The position numbers were made by a program, and so were the translations under genes. 64,000 nucleotides of DNA. Origin: Collinsella sp. AM17-1 (lineage in GTDB: Bacteria; Actinomycetota; Coriobacteriia; Coriobacteriales; Coriobacteriaceae). Positions 17,385-26,130 of this stretch are shown here, in pieces. Where the stretch lies: assembly GCF_003470665.1 (NCBI RefSeq), contig NZ_QRJZ01000006.1:52871-116870 (forward strand), given 5' to 3'. Below the pieces are notes generated by a model, which saw nothing but the letters and a program-made list of their open reading frames with translations, was not told where the DNA came from and searched no databases. The first letter of the stretch is position 1; each line of letters opens with the position of its first letter.

Positions 17385-18545
17385 ATGTCGGATTCGCCTA
17401 ATTTTTTGACCTATGCCCAGACGGCGTTTGATCCGTTTGAGGAGCGGCCGTTCTGCGCGGTGGATAGCCTGGTCTTTGCCTGGTTGTCGTATTTGCGTTT
17501 GCCGGGTGATATGGCAGAGCTGACGAACTGGCAGGGCCTAGACGTACGCGAGCTGCTGCGTGCCGAGTGCTACCGGGACATGATTGACGACTTGTGGGAT
17601 CCAGAGGGGAGCAGGGCCTTGTTGGAGGCCGTGGCAGCAAGCCCTCGCTACCGTGGCGTGCACGTTTGCGGCTATCGTGCCGTGAGCGATGTGGTGGCGA
17701 CAGAGCAGTTTGCAGCCATGGCGTTCCGGTTTCCGGCGGGGTTTAGCTATCTTTCCTTCCGAGGGACCGACAGCACGATTGTGGGCTGGAAAGAGGACTT
17801 TAACATGGCGTTCCGGTATCCTGTGCCGGCCCAGGAATCCGCGGCGCGTTATGTGGACGAGGCGGCGGATGCGATCGACGGGCCGCTTTTGTGCGGAGGT
17901 CATTCCAAGGGTGGAAACCTTGCGGTGTACGGTGCGGCGATGTGCTCCGATGTCGCCCGTGCGCGAATCGAACGGGCGTATTCCCATGATGGTCCGGGCT
18001 TCGTCGAGGAGTTTCTGAACGGTAACGCCTTTGCCGATCTTTCCGGTCGAATCGACAAGACTCTGCCACGGTCGTCGATCTTTGGCATGATGTTCGAGAC
18101 ACAGGAGGACTATGCCATCGTTGAGAGCACCGAGTTCAGCCTGCTGCAGCACAATCCCTTTAGCTGGGTGGTTGATGGCCGCGACTTCGTGTACTGTGAA
18201 CGCCTGTCCGCCGGTGCTCGATACGTTGATGGCTCCATTCGCGAGATGCTGCTTGCAGTGGGGCCTAGCGAGCGCGAGCGTTTTGTAGATGCGTTGTTCT
18301 CCGTGTTTGAGGCTACGGGTGCTGAGCGGTTTGCGGATATCGCTGGGAATCTGCGCGAGAGCCTGCCTGTGATGCTCCAGGCTGCGCAGGGCTTTGACGG
18401 AGATACGCGCCGCTTTGTCTCGCAGACCATAGTGGCAATCCTTAAATGCGCACTGCTGCCCAAACGACCCCAGATCGACATGTCCGCTGCCGGTAAGAGT
18501 CTGGCAGAACAGCTCGAGGCTTGGCAGTCCGAGCTCCTGCGCTAG
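17385..18545 (+). CDS. DUF2974 lipase-like alpha/beta hydrolase
   Basis: 386 residues with GGGAGGG before ATG 17385. The nucleophile elbow GGHSKGGN (Ser174 in HSKGG at 173-177) and the upstream SFRGTDSTIVGWKEDF match the DUF2974 family of Mbeg1-like lipases. SHDGPGF follows as in other members. No signal peptide is present, so it should act in the cytoplasm. The natural substrate is unknown. It stands alone, bracketed on both sides by copies of the same short palindromic repeat. Confidence 0.88.
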   Translation: MSDSPNFLTYAQTAFDPFEERPFCAVDSLVFAWLSYLRLPGDMAELTNWQGLDVRELLRAECYRDMIDDLWDPEGSRALLEAVAASPRYRGVHVCGYRAVSDVVATEQFAAMAFRFPAGFSYLSFRGTDSTIVGWKEDFNMAFRYPVPAQESAARYVDEAADAIDGPLLCGGHSKGGNLAVYGAAMCSDVARARIERAYSHDGPGFVEEFLNGNAFADLSGRIDKTLPRSSIFGMMFETQEDYAIVESTEFSLLQHNPFSWVVDGRDFVYCERLSAGARYVDGSIREMLLAVGPSERERFVDALFSVFEATGAERFADIAGNLRESLPVMLQAAQGFDGDTRRFVSQTIVAILKCALLPKRPQIDMSAAGKSLAEQLEAWQSELLR

Positions 18546-18548
18546 CCA

Positions 18549-18581
18549 TTGGTGCAAAGCAACCTGTCCCCGATGCACCAA
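18549..18581. repeat. REP-like hairpin with CCTGTCCCC loop, copy 2
   Basis: TTGGTGCA (18549-18556) and TGCACCAA (18574-18581), perfect 8-bp arms around AAGCAACCTGTCCCCGA. On the minus strand the loop reads GGGGACAGGTT. Confidence 0.8.
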
Positions 18582-18656
18582 TCTTCGATGCGCTCGGGGA
18601 GGGCTCGACCGCTATACTGGTTCGTGCCGAAATCGATCTAGAACGGAATGCCGTAT

Positions 18657-19661
18657 ATGAAAATCAATCACGCGATTCTGCATATCCTGGACTTTGACTC
18701 TGCCGTCAACGTTATGAGCCAGCGCGAGCTCGATATCGAGAGCCGTACCGTGCGCAACTTCGTGACCACGCATCTGCGCCGCGCACGTACCTCGGCCGAC
18801 AATAAACGCGCCACGTTTGCCGAGAACTCTGCGTTTGGCGGCGAGCTCAAGGGTTATTTCTTTGGCGAGCGCGAGTTCGTGGACCTGTCGCAGCAGATTG
18901 CGGAGTTTATCTCCTCCGAGCTCACCAAAGCCGAGAAAGCCGAGTCCACCGACGTGCTTGTGGCGGACTTTGATGACGATGAGGATGCCCGCTGGTTTGC
19001 CGTGATGCTGCTGGGCTCCAAGCAGGCTTTTATGCACGAAGTGGGCCGCGAGGAGGGGGAGGTGCGCAACGACATCGCGCGCCACTACGCTATTCTGCCA
19101 AACCCCTCGCAAAAGGTGCCGAGCTATGCCATCGTGCGCGCGAGTACCATGGAGATCGGCTACGTGGACAAGAAGCGCAAGATTGCCGGCGAGGACCGTA
19201 TGCTTATCCCCGATGGCCTGCTGCAGTGCGACACGGGTGTATCGGGCAAGGAGGTCATCGACACCGTGACGCGTGTGGTCGAGGAAGTCGCCGAGGAGCA
19301 TGGTGCCAATACGGCCGTGGCACTCGCCAAGGTTAAGGCTGCCGTTGCCGAGAAGGTTGAGGATGACGAGGAGCTGCCGCCTTGGGATATCGTCGATGAG
19401 GTCTTTGAGGACGAACCGGTCATCAAGGAAAGCGTGCGCGCGGCACTGACCGAGGAGAAGGTTCCCGAGCGCGTTCCCGTGGAGCGCAAGCAGGTCGAGC
19501 GCGCTGCCGTGCGCAATCACAAGATCCGTACCGACACGGGTATCGAAATCAGCTTCCCGGCCGAGATGGGTTCGAATTCCGAGTACATCGAGTTCGTCAA
19601 CGAGCCCAACGGCCTTATCTCCATCGAGCTCAAGAATATCGGCAGCATCGAGAATCGATAA
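18657..19661 (+). CDS. Nucleoid-associated protein, NdpA/YejK (NA37) family
   Basis: 334 residues beginning MKINHAILHILDFDS, the typical opening of the 37-kDa nucleoid-associated family, and running through VGREEGEVRNDIARHYAILP and the C-terminal ERKQVERAAVRNHKIRTDTGIEI segment. I chose ATG 18657 because family members begin there; ATG 18648 is the alternative. The protein is acidic in its middle part (VEDDEELPPWDIVDEVFEDEP). These proteins bind nucleoid DNA; the detailed role is unclear. It forms its own unit ended by a hairpin at 19690. Confidence 0.85.
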   Translation: MKINHAILHILDFDSAVNVMSQRELDIESRTVRNFVTTHLRRARTSADNKRATFAENSAFGGELKGYFFGEREFVDLSQQIAEFISSELTKAEKAESTDVLVADFDDDEDARWFAVMLLGSKQAFMHEVGREEGEVRNDIARHYAILPNPSQKVPSYAIVRASTMEIGYVDKKRKIAGEDRMLIPDGLLQCDTGVSGKEVIDTVTRVVEEVAEEHGANTAVALAKVKAAVAEKVEDDEELPPWDIVDEVFEDEPVIKESVRAALTEEKVPERVPVERKQVERAAVRNHKIRTDTGIEISFPAEMGSNSEYIEFVNEPNGLISIELKNIGSIENR

Positions 19662-19689
19662 GTTGCGTTACGCCTACAGCGAGAAAGCA

Positions 19690-19719
19690 AAGGCCGAAGC
19701 TCCTAGGGGCTTCGGCCTT
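19690..19719. terminator. Terminator of the nucleoid protein gene
   Basis: Stem AAGGCCGAAGC (19690-19700) / GCTTCGGCCTT (19709-19719). A modest T-rich stretch follows on the plus strand and another on the minus strand. Confidence 0.8.
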
Positions 19720-19767
19720 CTTGTTTGGGGATGAATTGCCCCGCAGGTTGAGCATAAGTCAGCGAAA

Positions 19768-19789
19768 ACGCGGTTTGTCAAAACCGCGT
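19768..19789 (-). terminator. Terminator of the dap operon
   Basis: ACGCGGTTT-GTCA-AAACCGCGT; read on the minus strand it is followed by TTTTCGC, just after the dapH stop. Confidence 0.75.
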
Positions 19790-19794
19790 AACTA

Positions 19795-20514
19795 TTAAAG
19801 CTGGCGCAGACCCTCTTCCAGGCCGGTCTTGCTGTCGGTCTTCTCGTCGCGCATCTTGATGACGCGGGCGGGGACACCGGCCACGACGGCGCCGGCGGGG
19901 ACGTCCTCGACGCACACGGCGCCGGCGGCGACAACAGCGCCCTTGCCCACGCGCACGCCTTCCAGGACCACGGCGTTTGCGCCGATCATGACATCGTCCT
20001 CGATGATGACGGGCGTGGCGCTGGCGGGCTCCACAACGCCTGCCAGCACGGTACCGGCGCCGATATGGCAGTTCTTGCCCACGGTGGCGCGGCCGCCCAG
20101 CACGGCGCCCATATCGATCATGGAACCCTCGCCGATAACGGAGCCGATGTTGATGATGGCACCCATCATGATGACGGCACGGTCGCCGATCTCGACGCGG
20201 TCGCGGATGATCGCGCCCGGCTCGATGCGGGCGTTGATGCCCTTAAGGTCGAGCATGGGCACGGCGGAGTTGCGGCAGTCGTTCTCTACGTCGTAGTAGT
20301 CGATAGAGTCGGCGTTGGCGTCGAGGATTGCCCTGAGCTCATCCCAGTCGCCAAAGACGGTCTTGCCGCGCCGCCCGCCGTAGACATGCGCGTCGCCCCA
20401 GGCAACCTTCATGCCGGGCTTCTCGCGCACGTACAGCTTGACGGGCGTCTTTTTGGGCGCGGTGGCGATGTAGTTGATAATCTCCTGTGCGTCCATCTCG
20501 GCTGCGTTGCTCAT
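19795..20514 (-). CDS. dapH: 2,3,4,5-tetrahydropyridine-2,6-dicarboxylate N-acetyltransferase
   Basis: 239 residues, last gene of the leftward dap unit. An N-terminal DapH domain ([19 protein letters not shown]) is followed by a left-handed beta-helix with hexapeptide repeats ([22 protein letters not shown] and on to [21 protein letters not shown]). DapH transfers acetyl from acetyl-CoA to tetrahydrodipicolinate, opening the acetylase branch of the meso-DAP/lysine pathway. The N-terminal domain and length separate it from DapD (succinylase) and from serine acetyltransferase. AGGAG-type signal precedes ATG 20514. Confidence 0.95.
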   Translation of the reverse strand: MSNAAEMDAQEIINYIATAPKKTPVKLYVREKPGMKVAWGDAHVYGGRRGKTVFGDWDELRAILDANADSIDYYDVENDCRNSAVPMLDLKGINARIEPGAIIRDRVEIGDRAVIMMGAIINIGSVIGEGSMIDMGAVLGGRATVGKNCHIGAGTVLAGVVEPASATPVIIEDDVMIGANAVVLEGVRVGKGAVVAAGAVCVEDVPAGAVVAGVPARVIKMRDEKTDSKTGLEEGLRQL

Positions 20515-20553
20515 ATGCTGTCTCTCCTTTGAGGGGGTATGGTTGATAACTAG

Positions 20554-21294
20554 TTAGGCGAACATGACCTGGTCGAAGGTGTAGAAGCCGGGTTCGCGGG
20601 TGATGAGCTTCTGCGCGGCTGCCAAGGCACCGTTGACGAAGATCTGACGGCTCGTGGCGCGGTGGGTGAGCGTGACCTCCTCGTCCTGGCCAAAGAAACT
20701 CACCTCGTGCACGCCGGCGACGGTGCCGCCGCGCAGCGAGTGCATGCCGATCTCCTTGGGGTCACGCGCGCCGCACATGCCCTCGCGGCCATAGACGGGG
20801 TGGTAGCCTGCCTCGGGCTCGGCCTCGACTACGGCGTCGAGCAGCAGCTTTGCGGTGCCGCTGGGGGCGTCGACCTTTTGGTTGTGGTGAGTCTCGACAA
20901 TCTCGCAGTCAAAGCCGGGCAGCTCACGCGTGGCCTGGGCCACTAGATGACGCAGGGCTGCGATGCCGATGGAGTAATTGCCGGAGTGCATGACGCGGGC
21001 GTTCTGGCCCAGCTCACGCAGGCGGTCCATCTGCTCGGGAGTGTAGCCTGTGGTGCCCGAGACCAACGCCGCGCCCGTGCGCTCGACATAGGCGACGACG
21101 GCGTCAAAGGTCACGACGTTCGAGAAGTCGATAATCACATCGGCAGCCGGTGCGTTCTCGAGCTCGCCCAAATCGAAGCCAATCTGGGCCACAATGTCGA
21201 AAACGGGCTGTCCGGCGGTATCGACAATACCCTCGGCGGTAGTGCGGATGAGCGAGCCCATGCGGCCCGTTCCCATAATGACGGTCTTAATCAA
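20554..21294 (-). CDS. dapB: 4-hydroxy-tetrahydrodipicolinate reductase
   Basis: 246 residues. NAD(P)-binding GTGRMGS at residues 8-14, SGTTGYTPEQ, and the catalytic ETHHNQKVDAPSGTAK are all present. It reduces the DapA product to tetrahydrodipicolinate, the substrate of DapH. Its start overlaps the dapA stop by 8 bases, so translation is coupled to the lysA-dapA message under the lysine riboswitch. Confidence 0.96.
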   Translation of the reverse strand: MIKTVIMGTGRMGSLIRTTAEGIVDTAGQPVFDIVAQIGFDLGELENAPAADVIIDFSNVVTFDAVVAYVERTGAALVSGTTGYTPEQMDRLRELGQNARVMHSGNYSIGIAALRHLVAQATRELPGFDCEIVETHHNQKVDAPSGTAKLLLDAVVEAEPEAGYHPVYGREGMCGARDPKEIGMHSLRGGTVAGVHEVSFFGQDEEVTLTHRATSRQIFVNGALAAAQKLITREPGFYTFDQVMFA

Positions 21295-23596
21295 GCAGAC
21301 CAGCTCCCTTCAGAGCATCGGTAAGTGCGGCTTGCGTGTCGTCTGCCATGGGGCACAGCGGCATGCGGTAGTTTGCCTCGATCATACCCATCTGAGCGAG
21401 CGCTTCCTTGACGGGGATGGGGTTGACCTCGCTAAAGAGGGCGTTGATGAACGGCTGACCGGCAATCTGGATATCGCGGGCGCGCTCCACGTCACCGTCC
21501 AGATAGGCGCGGCACATGTCGTGCACGAGCTGCGGCTGAACATCGGCCCACACGCTGATGGTGCCCGAGGCACCCAGGCTCATGAGCGGCACGGTGAGGG
21601 CGTCCTCGCCCGAGTACATTCGGAAGTCGTCGGACAGCAGGTGGGCGATCTTGGCCGCGTAGGCGACGTTGCCCGAGGCTTCTTTAATACCCATGATGTT
21701 AGGGTGCGCGGCCAAGCGTTCTACGTTGCGCTCGCTGATGCCGCAGCCGCAGCGGCCGGGAATGTTGTACAGGATGCAGGGGATATCTACGGCATCGGCA
21801 ACGGTCTTAAAGTGCTGATAGATGCCCTCTTCGTTGGACTTGTTGTAGTAGGGGGTAATGAGCAGCAGGCCGTCGGCGCCCAGGCCCTGATAGGTGAGCG
21901 ACTTGGTGAGCATAGTCTGCGTGGAGTTGGAGCCCGATCCGGCGATGACGGGGACGCGTCCTGCAACATGCTTGACCACCGCGGCGACAACGGAGTTGTC
22001 CTCGTCATCGGTCATCGTGGCGCTCTCGCCGGTGGTGCCCAGGGTGAGGATGGCGTCGGTGCCGTTTTGCAGGTGGAAATCGATAAGGCGCTCGAGTGCG
22101 TCAAAGTCGACGCTGCCGTCCTTTTTAAACGGCGTAACAAGGGCGACGATTGAGCCCTCGAGGTTGCGGATGTCCATGTTCTTCTCCTTCGCTTCCGCGA
22201 TCTGGATGCGTTTGTTCCATTGGGCGGCGACTGCCAGGCGCTCGTCCTGGGCGCGACGGCGGGCGCTTTCGGCGCGCGACTTGGCCAGCAGCTCACGACC
22301 GCACGGCAGCACGTCGAGCGTGGCAAAGTAATCACCCGGGCGCTCGGCGCGGCGGATAAGGTCGGCCGAGCCGTCGGGGCGCAGCAGCACCTCGGCGGAG
22401 CGCAGACGGCCGTTGTAGTTGTAGCCCATGGAGTAGCCATGCGCGCCGGTATCGTGAATCACGAGCACATCACCCATGTCGATATGCGGCAGCTCGCGAT
22501 CGATGGCGAACTTGTCGTTGTTCTCGCATAGGTTGCCCGTGATGTCATAGGTGTTCGTGACGGGCGCTGTGGCCTTGTCGGCGCCGCCCGGCTGACCCAT
22601 CACCGTGATGTGGTGGTAAGCGCCATACATGGCGGGACGAATGAGGTCGACGGCACTGGCGTCCACGCCGATATAGTCCTTGTAGATTTGCTTCTCGTGG
22701 ATAGCCTTGGTGACCAGGCAGCCGTAGGGGCCCATCATAAAGCGGCCCATCTCGGTGCAGATGGCCACATCGTCCATGCCGGCGGGAACCAGGATCTCGT
22801 CGTATGCCGCGTGTACTCCCTCGCCGATGGCGCGAATGTCGTTGGCCTGCTGCTCGGGCAGGTAGGGGATGCCGACGCCGCCGGACAGATTGATGAAGGC
22901 GACGTGTGCGCCGGTCTCGCGCTCCAGGCGTACGGCAAGCTCAAAGAGGATGCGCGCGAGCTTGGGGTAGTAGTCGTTGGTGACAGTGTTGCTGGCAAGG
23001 AATGCGTGGATGCCAAAGTCCTCGGCACCCTTGGCCTTGAGCATGCGGAAGGCCTCGAAGAGCTGCTCGGTGGTCATGCCATATTTGGAGTCGCCCGGGT
23101 TGTCCATGATGCCGTTGGAGAGCTGGAACAGGCCGCCTGGATTAAAGCGGCAGCTGACCGTCTTGGGGATGGGTCCCGCAACACGCTCAAAGAACTCGAT
23201 GTGGCTGATGTCGTCAAAGTTGACGATGGCGCCCAGCTTGTCGGCGAGCTCAAAGTCCGCCGCCGGCGTGTCGTTGGACGAGAACATGATGTCATGCCCC
23301 GTGATGCCCAGCGAGCGGGCGATCATGAGCTCGGTATAGCTCGAGCAATCGCAACCGCAGCCGTATTCGTTGAGAATGGAGATGAGCGCCGGGTTGGGGT
23401 TGGCCTTGACGGCAAAGTATTCCTTAAAGCCCGGGTTCCATGCGAAGGCGTCGCGCACTTCTTGCATGTTGCGGCGGATGCCCGCCTCGTCGTATAGATG
23501 AAATGGCGTGGGGAACTGCTCGACGATATGCTCGAGCGTCTCCTTGTCCACAAACGGCTGCTTGGCCGCATATGCCTCGTTGGGAGTCAATGACAT
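21287..23596 (-). CDS. lysA-dapA: LysA-DapA fusion: diaminopimelate decarboxylase + dihydrodipicolinate synthase
   Basis: One uninterrupted frame of 769 codons. Residues 1-473 are an alanine-racemase-fold PLP decarboxylase: FAVKANPNP holds the PLP lysine and SGGVGIPYLP and CTEMGRFMMGPYG are typical LysA blocks. Residues 474-769 are a full-length DapA of 296 residues with LGTTGESATM, YNIPGRCG and the Schiff-base lysine in GIKEASGN. There is no stop between the parts, but ATG 22177, where DapA normally starts, has a good AAGGAG site, so free DapA is probably made as well. LysA and DapA catalyse the last step to lysine and the first committed step to DAP; joining them is unusual. A lysine riboswitch precedes the frame. 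Confidence 0.9.
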   Translation of the reverse strand: MSLTPNEAYAAKQPFVDKETLEHIVEQFPTPFHLYDEAGIRRNMQEVRDAFAWNPGFKEYFAVKANPNPALISILNEYGCGCDCSSYTELMIARSLGITGHDIMFSSNDTPAADFELADKLGAIVNFDDISHIEFFERVAGPIPKTVSCRFNPGGLFQLSNGIMDNPGDSKYGMTTEQLFEAFRMLKAKGAEDFGIHAFLASNTVTNDYYPKLARILFELAVRLERETGAHVAFINLSGGVGIPYLPEQQANDIRAIGEGVHAAYDEILVPAGMDDVAICTEMGRFMMGPYGCLVTKAIHEKQIYKDYIGVDASAVDLIRPAMYGAYHHITVMGQPGGADKATAPVTNTYDITGNLCENNDKFAIDRELPHIDMGDVLVIHDTGAHGYSMGYNYNGRLRSAEVLLRPDGSADLIRRAERPGDYFATLDVLPCGRELLAKSRAESARRRAQDERLAVAAQWNKRIQIAEAKEKNMDIRNLEGSIVALVTPFKKDGSVDFDALERLIDFHLQNGTDAILTLGTTGESATMTDDEDNSVVAAVVKHVAGRVPVIAGSGSNSTQTMLTKSLTYQGLGADGLLLITPYYNKSNEEGIYQHFKTVADAVDIPCILYNIPGRCGCGISERNVERLAAHPNIMGIKEASGNVAYAAKIAHLLSDDFRMYSGEDALTVPLMSLGASGTISVWADVQPQLVHDMCRAYLDGDVERARDIQIAGQPFINALFSEVNPIPVKEALAQMGMIEANYRMPLCPMADDTQAALTDALKGAGLLD
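22175..22192 (-). promoter_or_regulatory. Internal ribosome-binding site and ATG of dapA within the fused frame
   Basis: On the minus strand GCGAAGGAGAAGAAC precedes ATG 22177 (MDIRNLEGSIVALVTPF). Position and strength suggest that dapA was once a separate gene and can still be initiated independently. Confidence 0.65.
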
Positions 23597-23666
23597 GTCC
23601 CGTAAACCTCGCTATCCAGACGGCGCTACCTGCGCATCGAATCCGCATAGCGTGGACCCAATGTCC

Positions 23667-23827
23667 GGATAGCGCTCCCGCATTGCTGCAGACAGTCCTG
23701 CGGGTGTTTCCCGCAGGCCCACCAGGCTGTTCGTGCCCGAAAAACCCAGTTCGGCGGGTTTCGCCTCCCCACGGGGTCAAAGCCTGCCGGCTCGCCCGCG
23801 GCTCTTCGTGCCCGCGCCTCTATCAAG
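23667..23827 (-). promoter_or_regulatory. Lysine riboswitch (L box)
   Basis: Read on the minus strand the leader contains, in order, TTGATAGAGGCGCGG (5' P1 strand and conserved AGAGGCGC), GTGGGGAGGCGAAACC followed by CGCCGAA (the GGGGAG and GCCGAA block of the L box), a P5-like hairpin CCTGCGGG-AAAC-CCCGCAGG, GGACTGTC, and GCGCTATCC (3' P1 strand). This order and the conserved words match known lysine riboswitches. It lies 70 bases before lysA-dapA. Downstream, GTCTGGATAGCG near the start codon can pair with the 3' P1 strand CGCTATCCGGAC (12 positions, one G-U), which suggests a switch acting close to the ribosome-binding site. Confidence 0.88.
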
Positions 23828-23976
23828 TGGTAAAGACCCTATCACGTTGCACTTTACCAAACAAGAGTATTCGTATATAACGTTTAAAAAATGCAGGGAT
23901 ATGCTGGAAATAAGGGCGCGGCAATCTTGCGGCACAATAAGATGACAACTGGCGCGCACCTATGAAAGGAACCTTT

Positions 23977-25164
23977 ATGACCGAGCTCCAAGAACTCCGT
24001 CGTTATCGTCGCGACCTGCACCGCATTCCGGAGCTCGACTTCGATCTTCCGCAGACTATCACCTATATCGAGGGCGTGTTGGCGCCGCTCGCCTGCGAGG
24101 TGACCCATCCGTGTCGCAGCTGCGTCTGCGCTTTCTTCGATGCCGGCACGGGCGCCGCGCATGCCACGGCGATTCGCGCCGAAATGGACGCCCTGCCCAT
24201 CGCGGAGGCAACGGGCGCGGCCTTTGCCTCGACGCATCCCGGTAGGATGCATGCGTGCGGTCACGACGGTCACATGGCCATGGCGCTCGCGGCGGCGACT
24301 TTTGTCGACCGAACGATTCGTGAGCAGCCGGGCGCCATCAAGCGCAACGTGCTCTTTGTGTTTCAGCCGGCCGAGGAAACGACCGGTGGCGCCAAGACGG
24401 TGTGTGAGAGCGGCGTATTCGAGCGCTACGGGGCGGATCGCATCTTTGGCTTCCACGTATGGCCCGATTTGCCCGCCGGCACGTTGGCGAGCTGTTCCGG
24501 TCCGCTGCTGGCGCGCTCAAGTGAGACGCACATTCATATCCATGGCACGAGCATCCATATCGCCAAGACCTACGGCGTTCCAGTCGAGGAATCGCATGAT
24601 GCCGCGCTGGCAGCGGCCAAGTTCTTGGTTTCCGAGCGCGAGCTCATGGACGAGTTGGGTGCCGACGAGCCCTGCATTGGTAAGTTCGGCCTGCTGCAGG
24701 CCGGCACCGTCTGCAATGCGGTGGCGGGGGAGGCCCATGTGGCTGGCAGCCTGCGCGTGTTTACGGACGGTATGTTCGACCGTGCGCGCGAGGGCGTGCG
24801 CCGCGTGTTGGACGAGGCCTGCGCCGCAACAGGCTGCACGTACGACCTCGACTTTGCCGAGGGCTATCCGCCGGTCGATAACGACCCCGAGCTGTTCGCC
24901 CACATTGCGCCTGCCTTGTCCGAGCTGCAACTTGTGGACGAGCCACTGCTAATCGCCGAGGATTTCGCGTTCTATCAGCGTCATCTGCCGGGCGTGTTCT
25001 TCTTGCTGGGCACGGGCGTGCCGGAGGGTCAAGAAAACCCGAGCGATTCGGATGGCTGCCCCGCCTATGCAACAAGCGCCCTGCATACCGATACCATGCT
25101 CTTTGACGAGGAAATCCTACTCAAGGACCTCGATGTCTACAAACGATTGCTTGTGATGGAGTGA
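23977..25164 (+). CDS. M20 family amidohydrolase, probable N-acetyldiaminopimelate deacetylase
   Basis: 395 residues from ATG 23977 (AAAGGA upstream; ATG 23962 overlaps that site). M20 metal motifs are visible: RAEMDALPI, HACGHDGHMAM, FQPAEET, and the catalytic and dimerisation segments AGTVCNAVAGEAHVAGSLR. The closest group is the amidohydrolases that include N-acetyl-LL-diaminopimelate deacetylase and hippurate or IAA-amino acid hydrolases. Because it diverges from the dap operon that includes dapH, the deacetylase of the acetylase DAP pathway is the likeliest role. A GTG/ATG overlap couples it to the next small membrane protein. Confidence 0.85.
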   Translation: MTELQELRRYRRDLHRIPELDFDLPQTITYIEGVLAPLACEVTHPCRSCVCAFFDAGTGAAHATAIRAEMDALPIAEATGAAFASTHPGRMHACGHDGHMAMALAAATFVDRTIREQPGAIKRNVLFVFQPAEETTGGAKTVCESGVFERYGADRIFGFHVWPDLPAGTLASCSGPLLARSSETHIHIHGTSIHIAKTYGVPVEESHDAALAAAKFLVSERELMDELGADEPCIGKFGLLQAGTVCNAVAGEAHVAGSLRVFTDGMFDRAREGVRRVLDEACAATGCTYDLDFAEGYPPVDNDPELFAHIAPALSELQLVDEPLLIAEDFAFYQRHLPGVFFLLGTGVPEGQENPSDSDGCPAYATSALHTDTMLFDEEILLKDLDVYKRLLVME

Positions 25165-25166
25165 CG

Positions 25167-25490
25167 ATGAGGCGACGTCGGCAATCTGCCGTATATAGTC
25201 CGGGTGGATGCGGGTGTGGTTTGCTGCTACTTCCGGTCATTGCTGTGAGCATTGGCGTGATGTTTGTGCTTGCTGGGCTGGCTGCGGCGGCACTCGTACT
25301 GTTTATCACTGCCATCGGCGTGACGATTTGGCTCTGCCGCAATCGCGGGCAACGCCGTGCCGACGGTAAAACCAATGTCGGCTGGGTCGTATTCCTGATC
25401 ATTGCGTACCCGCTGAGTGTCAGCTACCTGGTGTTCTTTGCCCTGTTGATGATCAGTGCCTTTACCGGGAAATCCGTCACGGTGGGTTGA
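25167..25490 (+). CDS. Small membrane protein, unknown function
   Basis: 107 residues from ATG 25167, four bases after the M20 stop with GGAG overlapping it. Three hydrophobic stretches: residues about 18-55 (long, probably two helices) and about 73-100. The N-terminus is Arg-rich (MRRRRQ), so it is likely cytoplasmic. No known domain is recognised. Translational coupling to the deacetylase may be no more than compact gene packing. Confidence 0.65.
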   Translation: MRRRRQSAVYSPGGCGCGLLLLPVIAVSIGVMFVLAGLAAAALVLFITAIGVTIWLCRNRGQRRADGKTNVGWVVFLIIAYPLSVSYLVFFALLMISAFTGKSVTVG

Positions 25491-25595
25491 TGCGCTGCCA
25501 GCAGACGGTCACGCAAAGTGCGTTTGCTCGGCGTCTGGATAGCTGCATTGGCCGTTTACCGCAACCTTAGCTCTCAGCTAATGAATTCAAATTCA

Positions 25596-25649
25596 ATCCT
25601 TCCTACGATGTGCTGTGTGCCGGCACGGTAGCCGGATCGTAGGAAGGAT
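25596..25649 (+). promoter_or_regulatory. Inverted repeat that covers the ribosome-binding site of the FxLYD gene
   Basis: Perfect 14-bp arms ATCCTTCCTACGAT (25596-25609) and ATCGTAGGAAGGAT (25636-25649). The 3' arm contains AGGAAGG, the ribosome-binding site of ATG 25655. In mRNA the site would be sequestered; as DNA it could be an operator. Confidence 0.65.
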
Positions 25650-25654
25650 GAATA

Positions 25655-26098
25655 ATGGCAAAAGAGGGAAAGAAGCCGATCGGCAAGATTGTCCTAGGCG
25701 TCATCGTGGTGCTGGTTATCGTCGGTGCCGTGGGCTCTATGGGTGGCAATTCAACCGATTCGTCTGCGAGCGATTCGGCAAAATCTGCCGAGACGACACA
25801 GCAGGCTGAGGAGCAAAAAGAACCGCAAGAACCGTATACCATTGCTGACGAGGCTGAAGACACCTCCAATCAGTTTGCCTATAAGATCACGGGCACGCTG
25901 ACCAATAACACGGACAAGGAAAAGAGCTACATTCAGATTGAGTATGTTCTGTATGATGCCGATGGCAACCAGGTTGGAACGGCTCTTGCAAACACCAATC
26001 ATCTGAAGGCGGGCGGCTCCTGGAAGTTCGAGGCGCTGGGTACGGTGTCTCCCGACCAGGTTGCTAGCTGGGAGCGTTCGGACGTAAGCGGTTTCTAG
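25655..26098 (+). CDS. FxLYD domain membrane-anchored protein
   Basis: 147 residues. A single membrane anchor or uncleaved signal at residues 11-28 (IVLGVIVVLVIVGAVGS) is followed by a Ser/Glu-rich linker and a beta-rich domain with AYKITGTLTNNTDKEKSYIQIEYVLYD-GNQVGTA, which is the FxLYD fold found on many cell-surface proteins. Function unknown. The ribosome-binding site lies inside a long inverted repeat, so expression may be tightly controlled. Confidence 0.75.
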   Translation: MAKEGKKPIGKIVLGVIVVLVIVGAVGSMGGNSTDSSASDSAKSAETTQQAEEQKEPQEPYTIADEAEDTSNQFAYKITGTLTNNTDKEKSYIQIEYVLYDADGNQVGTALANTNHLKAGGSWKFEALGTVSPDQVASWERSDVSGF

Positions 26099-26130
26099 CA
26101 TGTTGCATGCACTGGGGGAGGTGAAGTCGT

